From NCBI RefSeq assembly GCF_002127325.2, contig NC_035438.2, forward strand, positions 89,280,385 through 89,344,384: a stretch of DNA of 64,000 bases. The letters are read 5' to 3'. The position numbers and the translations under genes are program-made. Under the pieces are notes generated by a model. That model saw only the letters and a program-made list of their open reading frames with translations, did not search any database and was not told the origin of the DNA. The DNA comes from Helianthus annuus. Taxonomy: Eukaryota; Streptophyta; Magnoliopsida; Asterales; Asteraceae. Below, piece after piece: positions 44,224 through 56,439 of the stretch. Numbering within the stretch: the first letter of the stretch is position 1; every line of letters starts with the position of its first letter.

Positions 44224-45480
44224 ATGTCTGGACGTGTGAACATGACTCAAGCCCAGTTGACGGCTCTTATCAATGAACAAGTAGCTGCGGCACTTGCAGC
44301 TGCACAAGCAGGTAGTATACCCTGCGGATGTGATTCACACTAGGATCTTTAGATCCTACATTAACTCTTGTGTTTAACTTTGTCCTATTTGTACACAATA
44401 GGTCAACACGCCCCACAACCTGTCTGTACTTTCAAGAACTTCATGGATTGTCGTCCAAGCACGTTCAGTGGCACGGAGGGAGCGGTTGGACTCCTCCATT
44501 GGTTCGAAAAGCTAGAGTCTGTGTTTGAAATGTGTGAATGCCCTGAGGCTCGCAGGGTGAAATATGCCACTGGTACTTTAGAAGGGATTGCGCTAACTTG
44601 GTGGAACGCGCAAGTGCAGATTTTAGGGTTGGCAGCTGCTAACGCCACCCCTTGGGATGATTTCAAGGAACTGATCAAAAGGGAATACTGCACACGGGAA
44701 GACATTTACAAGTTGGAAGATGAGTTGTACCATCTGAAAATGACTGGGTCAGAGATCGAGGCTTATACCAAGAGGTCAAACGAGTTGGCTGTGCTGTGCC
44801 CAACTATGGTGGACCCTCCAATCAAGCGCATTGAGTTGTATCTCAAGGGTTTGGCGCCAGAAATCCAGAGCCATGTGACATCGGCTAATCTTGACAACAT
44901 CCAGGCTATTCAACGCCTCGCTCATCGCCTCACGGACCAGGCAGTGGAACAGAACAGACTGCCTAAACGTATCAGCGCTACTGCTACCGTTACTACTTCT
45001 ACTACACTTGCTACTCCCAGTGGCAACAAGAGAAAATGGGATAGGGATTCCAGCAAGGGATCGGCTTCAGTTCAGTCACAAGTTCAGCAGCGAAAGACTG
45101 ACAGTTATCAGAGTCCCAGTCTGCACTCTTCAGGTAGCCACAGGCAGGGCGGATATCGAGGGAACCTCCCAAAATGCAACAACTGCAACAGACACCACAG
45201 TGGCCAGTGTAACAAGGGTCGCTGTCAAAGATGCCTCAAAATGGGTCATGAGGCCAAGGATTGTAGGAGTCCTTGGCCTGCGAATCAGAATCAGCAGCAG
45301 CCACAAGCACAGCAGAATCAGCAATAGGGCAACAAGGGATGTTTTCATTGCGGCGCTGAAGGTCACTTCAAAAGGCACTGCCCTCAGCTAAACAAGAACC
45401 AGAACAACAACAACAACAATAACAACAATCAGGGAAATGGCAACAACAACAACAACGGTGGGAACAACAACGGCAATGAA
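44224..45480 (+). pseudogene. gag: E8 gag with intron, two zinc knuckles, one TAG
   Basis: Starts MSGRVNMTQAQLTALINEQV at 44224; the frame closes within the proposed intron (44312-44401) and continues after it as GQHAPQPVCTFKNFMDCRPS. The retrotransposon gag domain follows (PSTFSGTEGAVGLLHWFEKL, then KREYCTREDIYKLEDELYHL). Knuckles: CQRCLKMGHEAKDC and [14 protein letters not shown], separated by a TAG at 45325-45327 in a glutamine-rich stretch where CAG is the common codon. An asparagine-rich linker leads in frame into the protease, so gag and pol form one reading frame apart from the TAG. Start chosen because the same start and intron layout are present in E9. Confidence 0.85.
44312..44401 (+). 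other. Putative 90-nt intron in E8 gag
   Basis: GCAG|GTAGTA at the donor and CACAATAG|GT at the acceptor; removal joins AQA-G to QHAPQPVCTF in frame. It contains stops in the gag frame. E9 has a 98-nt interval at the same place (58651-58748) with GT and AG ends but otherwise different sequence, while the flanking protein is conserved. Splicing is inferred, not shown. Confidence 0.65.
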
Positions 45481-48426
45481 GCAAGGGGTCGTGCATTTGT
45501 GTTGGGGCAGGGTGATGCCAGAAATGATCCCAACGTAGTTATGGGTAAGTTTCTCCTCGACGACTTTTATGTTACTGTATTGTTTGATTCGGGTGCGGAT
45601 ACAAGTTACGTGTCATTGAAAGTTAGCCAAATGTTAAAACGGGCACCAACACCCCTAAACACCAAACATGTCGTAGAGTTAGCTAATGGTAAAAGTCTAG
45701 AAGCTACACATATAGTTCAGGGTTGTAATCTTATCCTCGCTGGTCAAACTTTCTCCATCGATCTTATTCTTATAGTTCTGGGTAGTTTCGACATCGTCAT
45801 CGGCATGGATTGGTTATCCAAGCAGCAGGCAGAGATCCTATGTAAGGAGAAGATCATTCGTATTCCTCATTCGGGTAAGGAACCTCTCGAAGTTCAAGGC
45901 GACAAGAGTGGTGCCGTGGTTGGCATCATCTCTTTCTTGAAGGCTCAGAAATGTTTACGAAAGGGTCATACGGCTATCTTGGCACTAGTTACTGATGCAG
46001 CTTCGAAAGAGAAAAGGATAGAGGATATTCCAGTCGTACGCGAATTTCCTCAAGTGTTTCCAGAAGATCTACCTGGTCTACCGCCTCATCGCCAGGTCGA
46101 GTTTCAAGTCGAGTTAGCTCCAGGAGCAGCACCTATAGCTCGCGCACCGTATCGTTTAGCTCCAACAGAACTGGAAGAACTGTCTAAGCAACTGCAAGAG
46201 CTTTTGGATAAGGGCTTTATTCGTCCAAGCTCTTCGCCTTGGGGAGCTCCAGTACTATTTGTGAAAAAGAAGTATGGCACTTTCAGGATGTGCATAGACT
46301 ATCGCGAACTGAACAAGGTCACAGTGAAGAACCGCTATCCTCTTCCTCATATTGACGACTTATTTGACCAGTTCCAAGGGTCGAGTTACTACTCCAAGAT
46401 CGACCTAAGGTCAGGTTACCATCAGCTAAGAGTCCGGGATGAGGACGTCTCCAAGACAGCATTCAGAACTCGCTACGGTCACTACGAGTTTCTAGTCATG
46501 CCTTTCGGGCTTACGAACGCGCCTGCAGTTTTCATGGATCTTATGAACAGGGTGTGCAAACCCTATCTAGACAAGTTCGTCATCGTTTTCATCGACGACA
46601 TCCTGATCTATTCCAAAAGTCAGGAGGAACACGAGCAGCACTTACGTCTTATCTTGGAACTTCTTCGAAAGGAGCAACTGTACGCCAAGTTTTCAAAATG
46701 CGACTTCTGGCTTCGTGAAGTCCACTTTCTAGGCCATGTGGTGAACAGGGATGGGATTCATGTCGATCCATCCAAGGTAGATTCGATCAGGAACTGGCCT
46801 GCACCGCGTACGCCAACGGAAATACGCCAATTCTTGGGTTTGGCGGGGTATTACAGACGATTCATCAAAGGCTTTTCAAAGATCGCACAGCCGCTTACCA
46901 TGCTGACACAGAAAGGGGTTACCTACCGTTGGGGCAACACTCAGGAAACCGCTTTTCAGCACTTAAAGGATAGGCTTTGCAGCGCACCTATTCTCTCATT
47001 GCCTGAGGGCACGGACGATTTTGTGGTCTATTGTGACGTATCGATACAGGGGCTTGGTTGTGTATTGATGCAACGGGATAAAGTTATTGCCTACGCTTCT
47101 CGTCAACTCAAAATTCATGAACGGAACTACACGACGCACGATTTAGAGCTAGGAGCTGTTGTTTTCGCGCTCAAGATATGGCGACACTACCTGTACGGTA
47201 CCAAGTGCACAATTTACACCGATCACAGGAGTCTCGAGCATATCTTCAAGCAGAAGGAATTGAACATGCGTCAACGACGATGGGTCGAGTTACTTAATGA
47301 TTACGAATGCGCCATCAGGTACCATCCAGGCAAAGCCAATGTTGTGGCTGACGCTCTCAGTAGAAAAGACACTCTACCTAGGCGTGTACGAGCTTTGCAG
47401 CTCACTATTCAGTCTGATCTTCCTGCACAGATACGAGATGCTCAGGTGGAAGCATTGAAACCAGAAAACGTCAGGGCTGAAGCCTTACGCGGCTCAAGGC
47501 AACGATTAGAACAAAAGGGAGACGGCGCCTACTATGTAACAGGGCGTATTTGGGTACCACTATACGGCGGTTTACGAGAACTTGTGATGGATGAAGCTCA
47601 CAAGTCTCGCTACTCGGTACATCCAGGTTCGGATAAAATGTATCATGACATCAGAACTACATATTGGTGGCCTAGCATGAAGGCCCACATAGCAACTTAC
47701 GTCGGGAAATGTTTGACGTGTGCAAAAGTCAAAGTGGAGTATCAGAAACCAGCGGGCCTACTTCAGCAGCCCAAGATACCGCAATGGAAATGGGAAGAAA
47801 TTTCCATGGATTTTGTTACAGGCCTACCGAGATCCCAGCGTGGGAATGATACTATATGGGTGATCGTGGATCGACTCACCAAGTCTGCACACTTCCTGGC
47901 TACTAAGGAAACGGATAAGTTCTCCACACTCACAGGCGTTTATCTTAAAGAAGTTGTTTCGAGGCACGGGGTGCCCACCTCCATCATTTCGGATCGGGAT
48001 GCACGATTCACGTCAGAGCTATGGCAAGCGATGCACAAATCTTTAGGCTCACGATTAGACATGAGCACAGCATATCATCCTCAGACGAATGGGCAGTCTG
48101 AGCGCACGATCCAGACTCTCGAAGACATGCTTCGGGCTTGCGTTATCGACTTCGGCAACGGCTGGGAAAAGCATCTCCCTTTGGTGGAGTTTTCGTATAA
48201 TAACAGCTATCACACCAGCATTCAAGCCACTCCATTTGAGGCATTGTACGGGCGTAAATGCCGGTCACCTCTCTGTTGGGCAGAGGTGGGGGATAGTCAA
48301 ATCACAGGTCCAGAAATTGTAGTGGACGCCACGGAAAAGATTGCACAGATACGGCAACGCATGGCGGCAGCTCGTGACCGTCAGAAAAGCTACGCGGATA
48401 AGCGTAGGAAACCGTTGGAATTTTAG
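45481..48426 (+). pseudogene. pol: E8 pol: protease, RT, RNase H, integrase (open apart from the terminal TAG)
   Basis: Protease: [35 protein letters not shown], then [15 protein letters not shown] and [14 protein letters not shown] with the catalytic DD. RNase [15 protein letters not shown] (usual family text has Ala after this Asp), [13 protein letters not shown] and YTDHRSLEH. Integrase: zinc region [12 protein letters not shown] ... CLTCAKVK, then catalytic D in [12 protein letters not shown] in [11 protein letters not shown] and E in [13 protein letters not shown]. All catalytic acids are present. 975 codons from 45499 are open to a TAG at 48424-48426. Gene order protease-RT-RH-integrase shows Ty3/gypsy. 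Confidence 0.94.
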
Positions 48427-48945
48427 GTCGGGGACCGGGTTTTACTAAAAGTCTCACCCTGGAAGGGTGTGGTTCGTTTTGGCAAACGGGGCAAACTAAA
48501 TCCGCGGTATGTCGGACCGTTCGAAATCATTGAGAAAATAGGCAAAGTGGCCTACAAGCTAAACCTACCAGCTGAACTCGGTGCAGTTCACAATGTTTTC
48601 CATGTGTCGAATCTGAAGAAGTGCCTATCAGATGAGACCCTCATAGTTCCTTTTAAGGAACTCACTATCGATGAGCGGTTGCAGTTCGTCGACGAACCAA
48701 TTGAAATCACGGACCGGGATGTCAAGGTCCTCAAGAACACTAGAATACCTCTTGTACGAGTTCGTTGGAACTCCCGTCGTGGCCCAGAGTACACCTGGGA
48801 AGGAGAAGATCAAATGGAACTCAAGTATCCCCAGTTATTCGGAAACCGTGCAACCACTACTGAGGCTGAAGCTACTACTACAGAATTTCGGGACGAAATT
48901 CCAAATCAACGGGAGGATGATGTGACACTCCAGGAAAACCAATGA
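48427..48945 (+). pseudogene. pol: E8 integrase C-terminal region with chromodomain, after an in-frame TAG
   Basis: In frame with pol after the TAG: VGDRVLLKVSPWKGVVRFGK (the integrase GPF/Y-type module, with [11 protein letters not shown]), then [20 protein letters not shown] and the chromodomain ([36 protein letters not shown]). Ends with a TGA at 48943-48945. The chromodomain would direct integration to particular chromatin. Without readthrough this part would not be made. Confidence 0.88.
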
Positions 48946-49021
48946 ACGATACAACTTACCTAGCTTCCTCAGTAACCGCATACTAAATTTCGGGACGAAA
49001 TTCCTTTCAAGTTGGGAATAA
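48884..49021 (+). repeat. E8 paired inverted repeats AATTTCG-GGA-CGAAATT before the 3' LTR, and PPT
   Basis: Two 17-nt copies of AATTTCGGGACGAAATT: 48884-48900 (inside the end of the coding region) and 48986-49002. The second is followed by CAAGTTGGGAATAA, the likely PPT. E9 has the same pair at 62700-62716 and 62802-62818, plus one at 55629-55645. E6 has versions with loop GATG at 31163-31179 and 31055-31071. Confidence 0.85.
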
Positions 49022-51524
49022 TGTGACAACTCGAGTTTCCGGCATTTCACTCTTGCATTTATTACGCGTTAACTGTTTAGTGTTTGATGTGTTTGACTCG
49101 TAATTGTACGTTGAATTAAAAGTTGAATTATAAGTTGAAATGAACGTTGAGTTGTTATATGTTAAATGCGTGTAAAGTTTGATAACATGAACCTAACTAC
49201 TTAAGCGTGGAACAACCCGACGAAACAAAATATGTTTCGCCATAAGTCTACTCGACGAAATGGAGTTCTGTTTCGCCGACCCGTCAAATTCATCGAGGCC
49301 CAGTTACGACCCACACTTTTATACGTATATTTATATATATTAGATTAGGGGAAACGGAACCGAAATTCTAAAACCCTAGACTCCTCCTCTATTGACAACA
49401 GCCCTGTGGCTTCGAGACTCGTAAAGAACATCACTTTCTTGTTCATCGTGGTTAGTTCTAGTTCTTATCTGATTACCCGATTATTTGAATATCATTCTCA
49501 CACGTTTTCTGCGATAATTATTTGATATGTTAGTTGTTGATTGACATTGTTGCATCACTAAATGATTTAAGATTGCTTATAATCGCCGGCTATTACATCG
49601 ATGATTGCATGTGTTTTTGTCAGTTATTATGTGATTATAGTTGTGGTCAATTGTTGTTGAATTGTTGTGTGCCATTGGCTCAGTTGTAGGCTTGAACAAG
49701 TGTTGGTCCAATCGAAAAATAATGGCATCTTACACACTCAAATACACCAAAAGTCTATTGAACAGTGCATTGTCGGCCATATCGATATTATTATTTATCT
49801 GTAGTCTCGTTTAGGGTGTTGATGATGATGAAACCGACAACTGGTCCTATGACCGTTGACTATTTAGCATGTGAGGTCCAATGAGAATTTTGGTTATGTA
49901 TTTGTGGTCCAACCATAGTAGTGTCACCTCATATAATTGATTACATCAAGAATTCGGTACATGTGATTGTATACAATTAAAATAAGGAAGGGTCCAATAA
50001 TCTCTTGATGTATTGAAAAGTGGCCGACCATAATTGATTTGATTTGTTATAAAAATGATGGTGGATATCATGGTATCTTTTAAAGTGGTGGCTTAGTAGA
50101 CTAAAAAAAAATTAATCAAGTCAGTAGCAGTCCTAGGGAGTTGTGTTAATTAAGAATCCATTTTGTCAAAAGGGATGCCACGAGCGGATCTCCGATTGGT
50201 GGGGATGGGCGGCCCAATGAAGGGCAGTGGCCATTGTAACGGCCCACTATCAATTAAGTGCCAACCGTATTTTTTTTAGAATTAATATTATTGCCGTTGT
50301 GTTAGGATGAAAATAAAATATAGGCGAATCACCGGTTGACGAAACCGGCTTGGCGAAACAAAGGTGTTTCGCCGAGACCCATTACGACGAAACAACCTTG
50401 ACGAAACAGAAGTGTTTCGTCGGAGAGAGGTCACGGCGAAACAGTGGGCGTTTCGCCGATTGGTTAACCTTCGCAGTAACCTGGTTAAATTCTGTTAAAA
50501 ATTAACTGGAGTTATTAACTACTGTTAGCCGATATGCATGACTTATGTGAACTTGAATATGTGTCTTATGTTATTTGTGATTGCTAGTCCAAAACTACTG
50601 TGATTGTATATGCTTACATGGAATTAGTGAATATAAACTGATTGTGTACGTGCATACTTTAGGACGTGATTGATTTACTTTGAGCACTTACTTAGCATAC
50701 CGAGCAAACCAAGGTGAGTTCACACTCTTACTAAGGCATGGGATTCCCAAGGCTTGGGAATGGGTTTGAAGTAATAAGGTTGAATAGATTCGAACTGACG
50801 CTATTACTAGACTACCATACCATCGTCCTCGGTTGTGCAGGACACATACGTAAAACCTACGTATACTTATGCTACTCACTGTCCTCAGGTTGCGAAGGAC
50901 ACTCACGTAAAACCTACGTGAACTTATACTCACTACTGCCTCGGTTGTGTCAGGCACTTACGTAAAACCTACGTAAACCCCCGCGTACCCCTATCCTCGG
51001 TTGTGAAGGATACTTACGTAAAACCTACGTAAACTTGTACGTATTACTGTTCTCGGGATATGTAGAACACTTATGGTTACGAATAGTCTAGTGGATATAC
51101 ACATGGGAAGCCCCCACCAATAGAACGTACTATCGGCCCAGTAAAGCCACATGTTACATATGAACTTACTATTACGCATTTACTTTCTGTGAACTTGCTC
51201 AACTAGTTGTTGATCCCCTGTTACATGCCTTGCAGGTCGTTAGATACATGGAGCTTGCACAGGGAGGAGTTGGTCGTTATGGGCATGGATCATGAATGCT
51301 TAATTTAACACTTATGACATTTTATACATTATTATTTATGTTGGGTTTACTTACATGCTTCCGCTACTTTAACAATGTTTGGTTTTGAACATCAATCATG
51401 TCGTGACGAATTACAATATCTACTTTTATTATGAAATGCTGTGTTTGATATGATTGGTGGCTTGATCCTGGTCAGTCACGCTCCCAAGCGGTGATACTCC
51501 GCAGGTGGATTTTGGGGTGTGACA
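49022..51524 (+). repeat. E8 3' LTR (2,503 bp)
   Basis: Same edges as the 5' copy. It has the same hairpins (50352-50373 and following) and stem-loop array (50825-51069). Followed by ATAAA. Confidence 0.95.
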
Positions 51525-53414
51525 ATAAAACTCAAGTCCAATAATTCCTAAAGTTGATTAGGCAGTTCCTACAACCTTCCTGGTGTAAGATAATAAGATA
51601 TACAAGTAACAAGGGCTACTTCTGGCATGATACGGATCTGATATTTCGCCTGACGATGTGAAGGTAAACCTGACAGTTCTTCTGGTAACACTTAGGGAGA
51701 AATAACGAATAATTGGTGGATCCTCGGTCCTCCTTTCCTTAGCCTTGAGATCAGTATCGAGCGTTAACATTGCGGGGTAATCCTTCCATAGACACTCCTG
51801 GCTTTTCTTGCTGAAATGACGCTAACCACTGTGCTACTCCGGCGCGTTAGAAGAGATAACAATCCTTCACGAAGGAGAGGGTTACGTAGAATTGTCTCCT
51901 CACAGGGTACACCTATCAAGAATATTAGAAGAAAGGTCGATGTCGAACACTTGTCCCATAAGGTCATGCTTGCATCCCAATGATCATATGAGGTTTCCAC
52001 TGTCTTGCCATTAGCCAGTTCCACAACAGGTTCGAATTTTCAGGAGCATCGGGGTCAAACGGAATGGAGACGAAACAGATTGCTATTCATACTGGCTACC
52101 ATGCCGTTAAATTCTGACGTCGCCCATGCCAATTCTAAATGCCCTTCCAGGAGCGCCACTTCTGGTGTTGCTGTTTTCATTACTAGGTTTCCAAGTACTG
52201 GCATTGTTCCTTTGATCGTTGACCTCTTAACTTAACTACGGCCAATCCATGTTGTAGGCATCCTTATTTCCTTACTGAAAGCTAGGGTTGCGAGCACCTT
52301 GTTGTCGTTGTGACTGCTGTCCCCAATGCCGTTGATCGAAACAAAGCCCTACGATTCTTCACCATCATAATCCATCTTTTCATATCCTGTGCCACGTCCT
52401 AAAGCGCTACTCACTGTGATGGCAGTTACGCATACCACACTAAGGTCAATTATCACCACTTATGCCTCGATTGATTCGTAGGTGTTGACTCCCATGGGTC
52501 GCTAACAAGGGTTAAGGATTCGATTGAAGCCAATTCGCTGGTGCTTATTGCCGGTAATCAGGGTCGTCATAGTACTGAGGTTGGTAAAGTGCTACGCTCA
52601 TCCTCCTGTCCATCGAAGTTGCAAGTGATTCGAGTAATACTCAATATGTTGCGGGAGTGTTGCAGAAGTGATCGCACTTCAGAATCTGAGGTGTCAATAC
52701 GTTAAGTTCCAGCAAGCGAAGAAAGGTGAGAAAGATATTGATTAATCATGTGACGCTGCGACATCCAACGCATGGATGTTCATATAAGCACCTAACATTC
52801 TACACGGTTTGCTGAGTTCAGATGGGTGCTCAGGTAACACTCGATAGCATCGAGTTTCTAAAGGATCCAGAGATAAATGAATAGTTCACGTTTGAGGTTA
52901 AGTAGGGGACAATTACTGCTATGACCCCTGTAGGTTTGTTATGTTTCACATCGATCAAATAACTGAACGGAACCCCTTTTCACTTGTTAAGCCTCACTGG
53001 GACTTGCATGCACCCAACATCATTATTATGTGTGCACCCACAATAATATTGTGATTTGCATGCTCATCTCAACTCCTCTTAACTCATGTCAAATGGTTCC
53101 TCAGACTCGAGTAGCAAACAAAGAGTATCACGAAGCGTATGTCATGAAGGTTTAGGGAAATACCACCCTATCAGTCACATAACACGTGCAAGCGTACATG
53201 AATTCATACTGTTGTGCTAATCGTGCATTCACATGCAATATCATATGTAGATGTTTACTAGTTATGTAGTACAACGAGTATAAGAGAGGTGAACCTTGCT
53301 ATCTGGAGCTGAGTGTCATGGTCGTATTCACATCTTCAGAACTGTTCGGTTATAGTCTGGTTTTACAAAAACGTTTTCCCCTTTTTAAATAAAACCAAGT
53401 TCACTATAACCAAT
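51525..53414 (-). pseudogene. E6 gag, protease and RT start, badly decayed
   Basis: Recognisable scraps on the minus strand are MLTLDTDLKAKERRTEDPPI (51770 down; the protease-RT linker, compare E8 [18 protein letters not shown]), and MELANGKTVETSYDHWDASM (52024 down; protease, compare [15 protein letters not shown] in E8). Near 53300, text like the E8 gag start is seen at DNA level only. Between 52240 and 53300 I see no usable frame. Confidence 0.65.
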
Positions 53415-53427
53415 GGCTCTGATACCA
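53415..53427 (-). other. E6 primer-binding site
   Basis: Plus strand GGCTCTGATACCA, the complement of TGGTATCAGAGCC, three bases from the LTR. Confidence 0.92.
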
Positions 53428-53430
53428 ATC

Positions 53431-55564
53431 TGTCACACCCCCAAAATCCACTCGCGGAGTATCACCGCTTGGAGGCGTGATTGACCAGGATCTTAGCCAC
53501 TAATCACATTAAACTCATGGGTATATTTAAATAAAACTTTCATATATTAATAATAAGTGTTCCAACGTTACAGTATTTCACAGTTTACAGCGGAAGCATA
53601 TTTCATTCGTTTAATAGTTTATAGACCACATGTGAAAGTCCTTAGTCTTGTGTTGCGTTTCCATGTAACTCGACCCATGACCACTCCAGCCTCCTAGACA
53701 GCAAGTTCCAGTCAATATGCACCTAAAGACCTGCAAGGCATGTAACAACGAATCAACAACAAAGTTGAGCGAGTTCACGGTTGGGTGTTCGTTTTAAGTT
53801 GTTTGCGAAATCACAGTTTGTCTTTAGTTGGCTTATTTGTCGTGGGGGTTACCCCATAGTTGAGAGTATGTTTAACCAGTTTCTTCTTTTCCAAATCATA
53901 ACCCGTACCTTGATTTCCCAAACCATATCCGTTATTAGTGGGGGCTACCCCATGTTATAAACCACTAGACTAGATGCATATATTGGTGTCCTTCCCAAAC
54001 CGAGGACAGAGGTATGTACATGAGTACATAGGTTTATCACAGGCGTCCTTCCCAATCCGAGGACGGTGTACGTATAAGAACACGTAGGCGTTGGTGCCCT
54101 TCCCAAACCGAGGACAGTGGTACGTATAAGAACACGTAGGTTTAGCGCAGGTGCCCTTCCCAAACCGAGGACAGTGGTACGTAGTGAGTACGTAGGTTTA
54201 GCGCTGGCGTCCTTCCCAATCCGAGGACGGAGGTAAGTAGTCTAGTTGTGGCGAAAGTACAAGTTTCGTCTTAGCTATTTAATCCCATTCCCAATCCACC
54301 AGGAATCCCATGCCTTCGAAGTATGAACTCACCTCGGTTTGCTCGGTAAGATTAACTACTCGATTCCAATTAATCAGTCAAGCCTATGGTATGCACGTAT
54401 ACACAATAGTTTACATTCACGCAGTTCACGTATAAATACAATCATAATGGGTATTACATCAGTGATCACCAAAAGCACTTAGCAGTTAATCAACTCATTC
54501 ATATTTAAGGTGACATCATCAACAGTAAGTGACAAAACCAGTTGCTAACATTCATGCAGTATACGTAAACATATGAATCCACTGTTCATGATAAGCTTGA
54601 CGGCGAAACCCTTAAGTTTCGTCAATAGGGACCATGACGAAATGTCACGACGAAACTCCAAGGTTTCGTCGGGTTATGGGAGTTTCGTCGAGGTAAGGGT
54701 TTCGTCTTAAACCGTTACGTGTCACCAAACCCTAATTACAAACCATCAGTTAATCATCAATCATTTACCCTAGCCACGAGTTAGATCATTGACACATATA
54801 CATTCTGTATCATCTTTTCGTTCAATCATACATGATATATCGCATCAAACAGCACATGAGAAGTGGTCTTAAGTGAATTCAATCACAACAACTCGATCTA
54901 GTCTTAATAGGTTAACAACAGAAAGGCATCATAACTATTAACCAGTTCATCATCATCTCATATTAGCCTATCAGATCATCAACATCATGTTACAATGCAT
55001 CGGCAAACATATGAAAACGACCATCCATCCAAATCAGTTTACGAGACCATTCTTTATCTATAAACATGTATTTCATAACTCACAGAACTTCATCAATCAG
55101 ATCTATGTATATGCATACAAACATGTAGTGATTCTACTAACCAATCAAATACAATCAAACAACAATGCGAACTAACCGAGATATGGTTGCCGTGAGATAT
55201 GAGGAATAGGTTTGGCAAGATTACAGCTCTGGTCTGAGAAGATAGGTTGTCGTCGCACAGGGAAATAGAGAGAGACTCTAGGGTTTGATAACTGATCACC
55301 TCCCCGTTCTTACGTAACCCTCCCTCGCTATATATGTGAGTTTTAAAATGTTGGGCCCTTACTGGGCTTCGGGGTAAGATGGGCCGACGAAACCCTGAGT
55401 TTCATCGTGATGAGTGTGTGGCGAAAACCCCTAAGGTTTCGTGGAGGTAACTTATGACGAAACCCTAATGTTTCGTCGTGTGTGGTTTCATTTGTGAACA
55501 ATTAAGTTTATTAAACTTATTCACTAATAGGCACATAACAATTTAGTAAACAGTTAACCCTAAT
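53431..55564 (-). repeat. E6 5' LTR, truncated (about 2.13 kb of 2.26 kb)
   Basis: Follows the 3' LTR closely up to CAGTTAACCCTAAT, then changes to E9 sequence; about 150 bp that would hold the outer LTR end are missing. It contains the stem-loop array at 53986-54242 and GACGAAAC hairpins near 54655-54677. In the parts compared it differs from the 3' LTR by about 3-4%, with some small indels (for example, a 5-nt insertion near 53653). Confidence 0.9.
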
Positions 55565-55664
55565 GTGACACCCCAGGAAAACCAGTGAACACTACAGCTT
55601 ACCTAGCTTCCTCAGTGAGTGCGTACCAAATTTCGGGACGAAATTTCTTTTAAGTTGGGGATAA
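55565..55664 (+). repeat. E9 stray copy of the pre-LTR segment
   Basis: Runs from TGTGACACCCCAGG through the inverted repeat (55629-55645) to the PPT, and matches 62738-62837 almost perfectly. It lies upstream of the 5' LTR, where unrelated flank would be expected. It implies that another E9 unit once lay to the left. Confidence 0.85.
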
Positions 55665-56439
55665 TGTGACAACTCGAATTTCCAAGATTCTATTTCGCAT
55701 TTATTGCACGTTCATATATTGTCTAGTTGTTTAATTGTACAAATAGTGGGCTATGGAATTGTAACGTTTTGATACAATAAAGTGCATTGTGTGATTATGC
55801 ATGGTTATGTGTTAATTGTGATAAATTTGTTAAATGCATAAACTTAGTGGTGAAACTGTGAAATTGTTGTGAGATGGTGTACTTGTGTAAAAGTTAATAC
55901 TTGAGGATATAGAGAGCAATTAGTGAAATCCTAGTAATACTTAACCGTAATTCCTTGTTCACTAATCACTTTTCACAAAACCAAAGTACTGGATTCTCTA
56001 ATCCCCTAGCAATCATCACCATCATCATCATTGGCACAAAACATTTCCGCACTTTTGATTCATCTTTCACTAGAATCATTCAAGGTAATTGTTTATCGAT
56101 TATTGTAATACTTGTAAACCTAATTGATTGTTTGATCATTACCAATTCTTGATTTGTGTAATCTTTATAAACCCTAGTTCTTATATGATATCTTGTGATT
56201 ACTGAATGAATTCTAATTTATTGAGTAATGATGTTGATTTGTGGTATAATCGATTACCGATGATTAAGATGCATGATGTGTTAATATGGTTGATTGTTAA
56301 CTTGATCATTACTCTATGGAAAGGTAAGAAATTAGGGTTTGGAACGATGAACGTGACTGGTGATTTATGAAAACGTAACTGTTCAAATGATTTGCACGAC
56401 TAACTGTGGATTGATTATGATTGCTTGCTTGTCTGAGGG

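Larger units (their letters stand above)
41394..51524 (+). mobile_element. E8: Tekay-type chromovirus (Ty3/gypsy), nearly complete, inserted in E6
   Basis: LTRs 41394-43901 and 49022-51524 (about 2.5 kb) are flanked by ATAAA (41389-41393 and 51525-51529). In order: LTR, PBS, gag with a small intron, protease, RT, RNase H, integrase, chromodomain, PPT, LTR. The polyprotein would be about 1,500 residues and is interrupted only by two TAG codons. LTRs differ by roughly 1% in the stretches compared, plus small A-run indels, so it is a recent insertion. Confidence 0.95.

Noticed and set aside
44368..44410. Independent gag start at 44368 in E8
   Set aside because: Those codons lie in the proposed intron and are not conserved in E9; the MSGRVNMTQAQ start at 44224 is.
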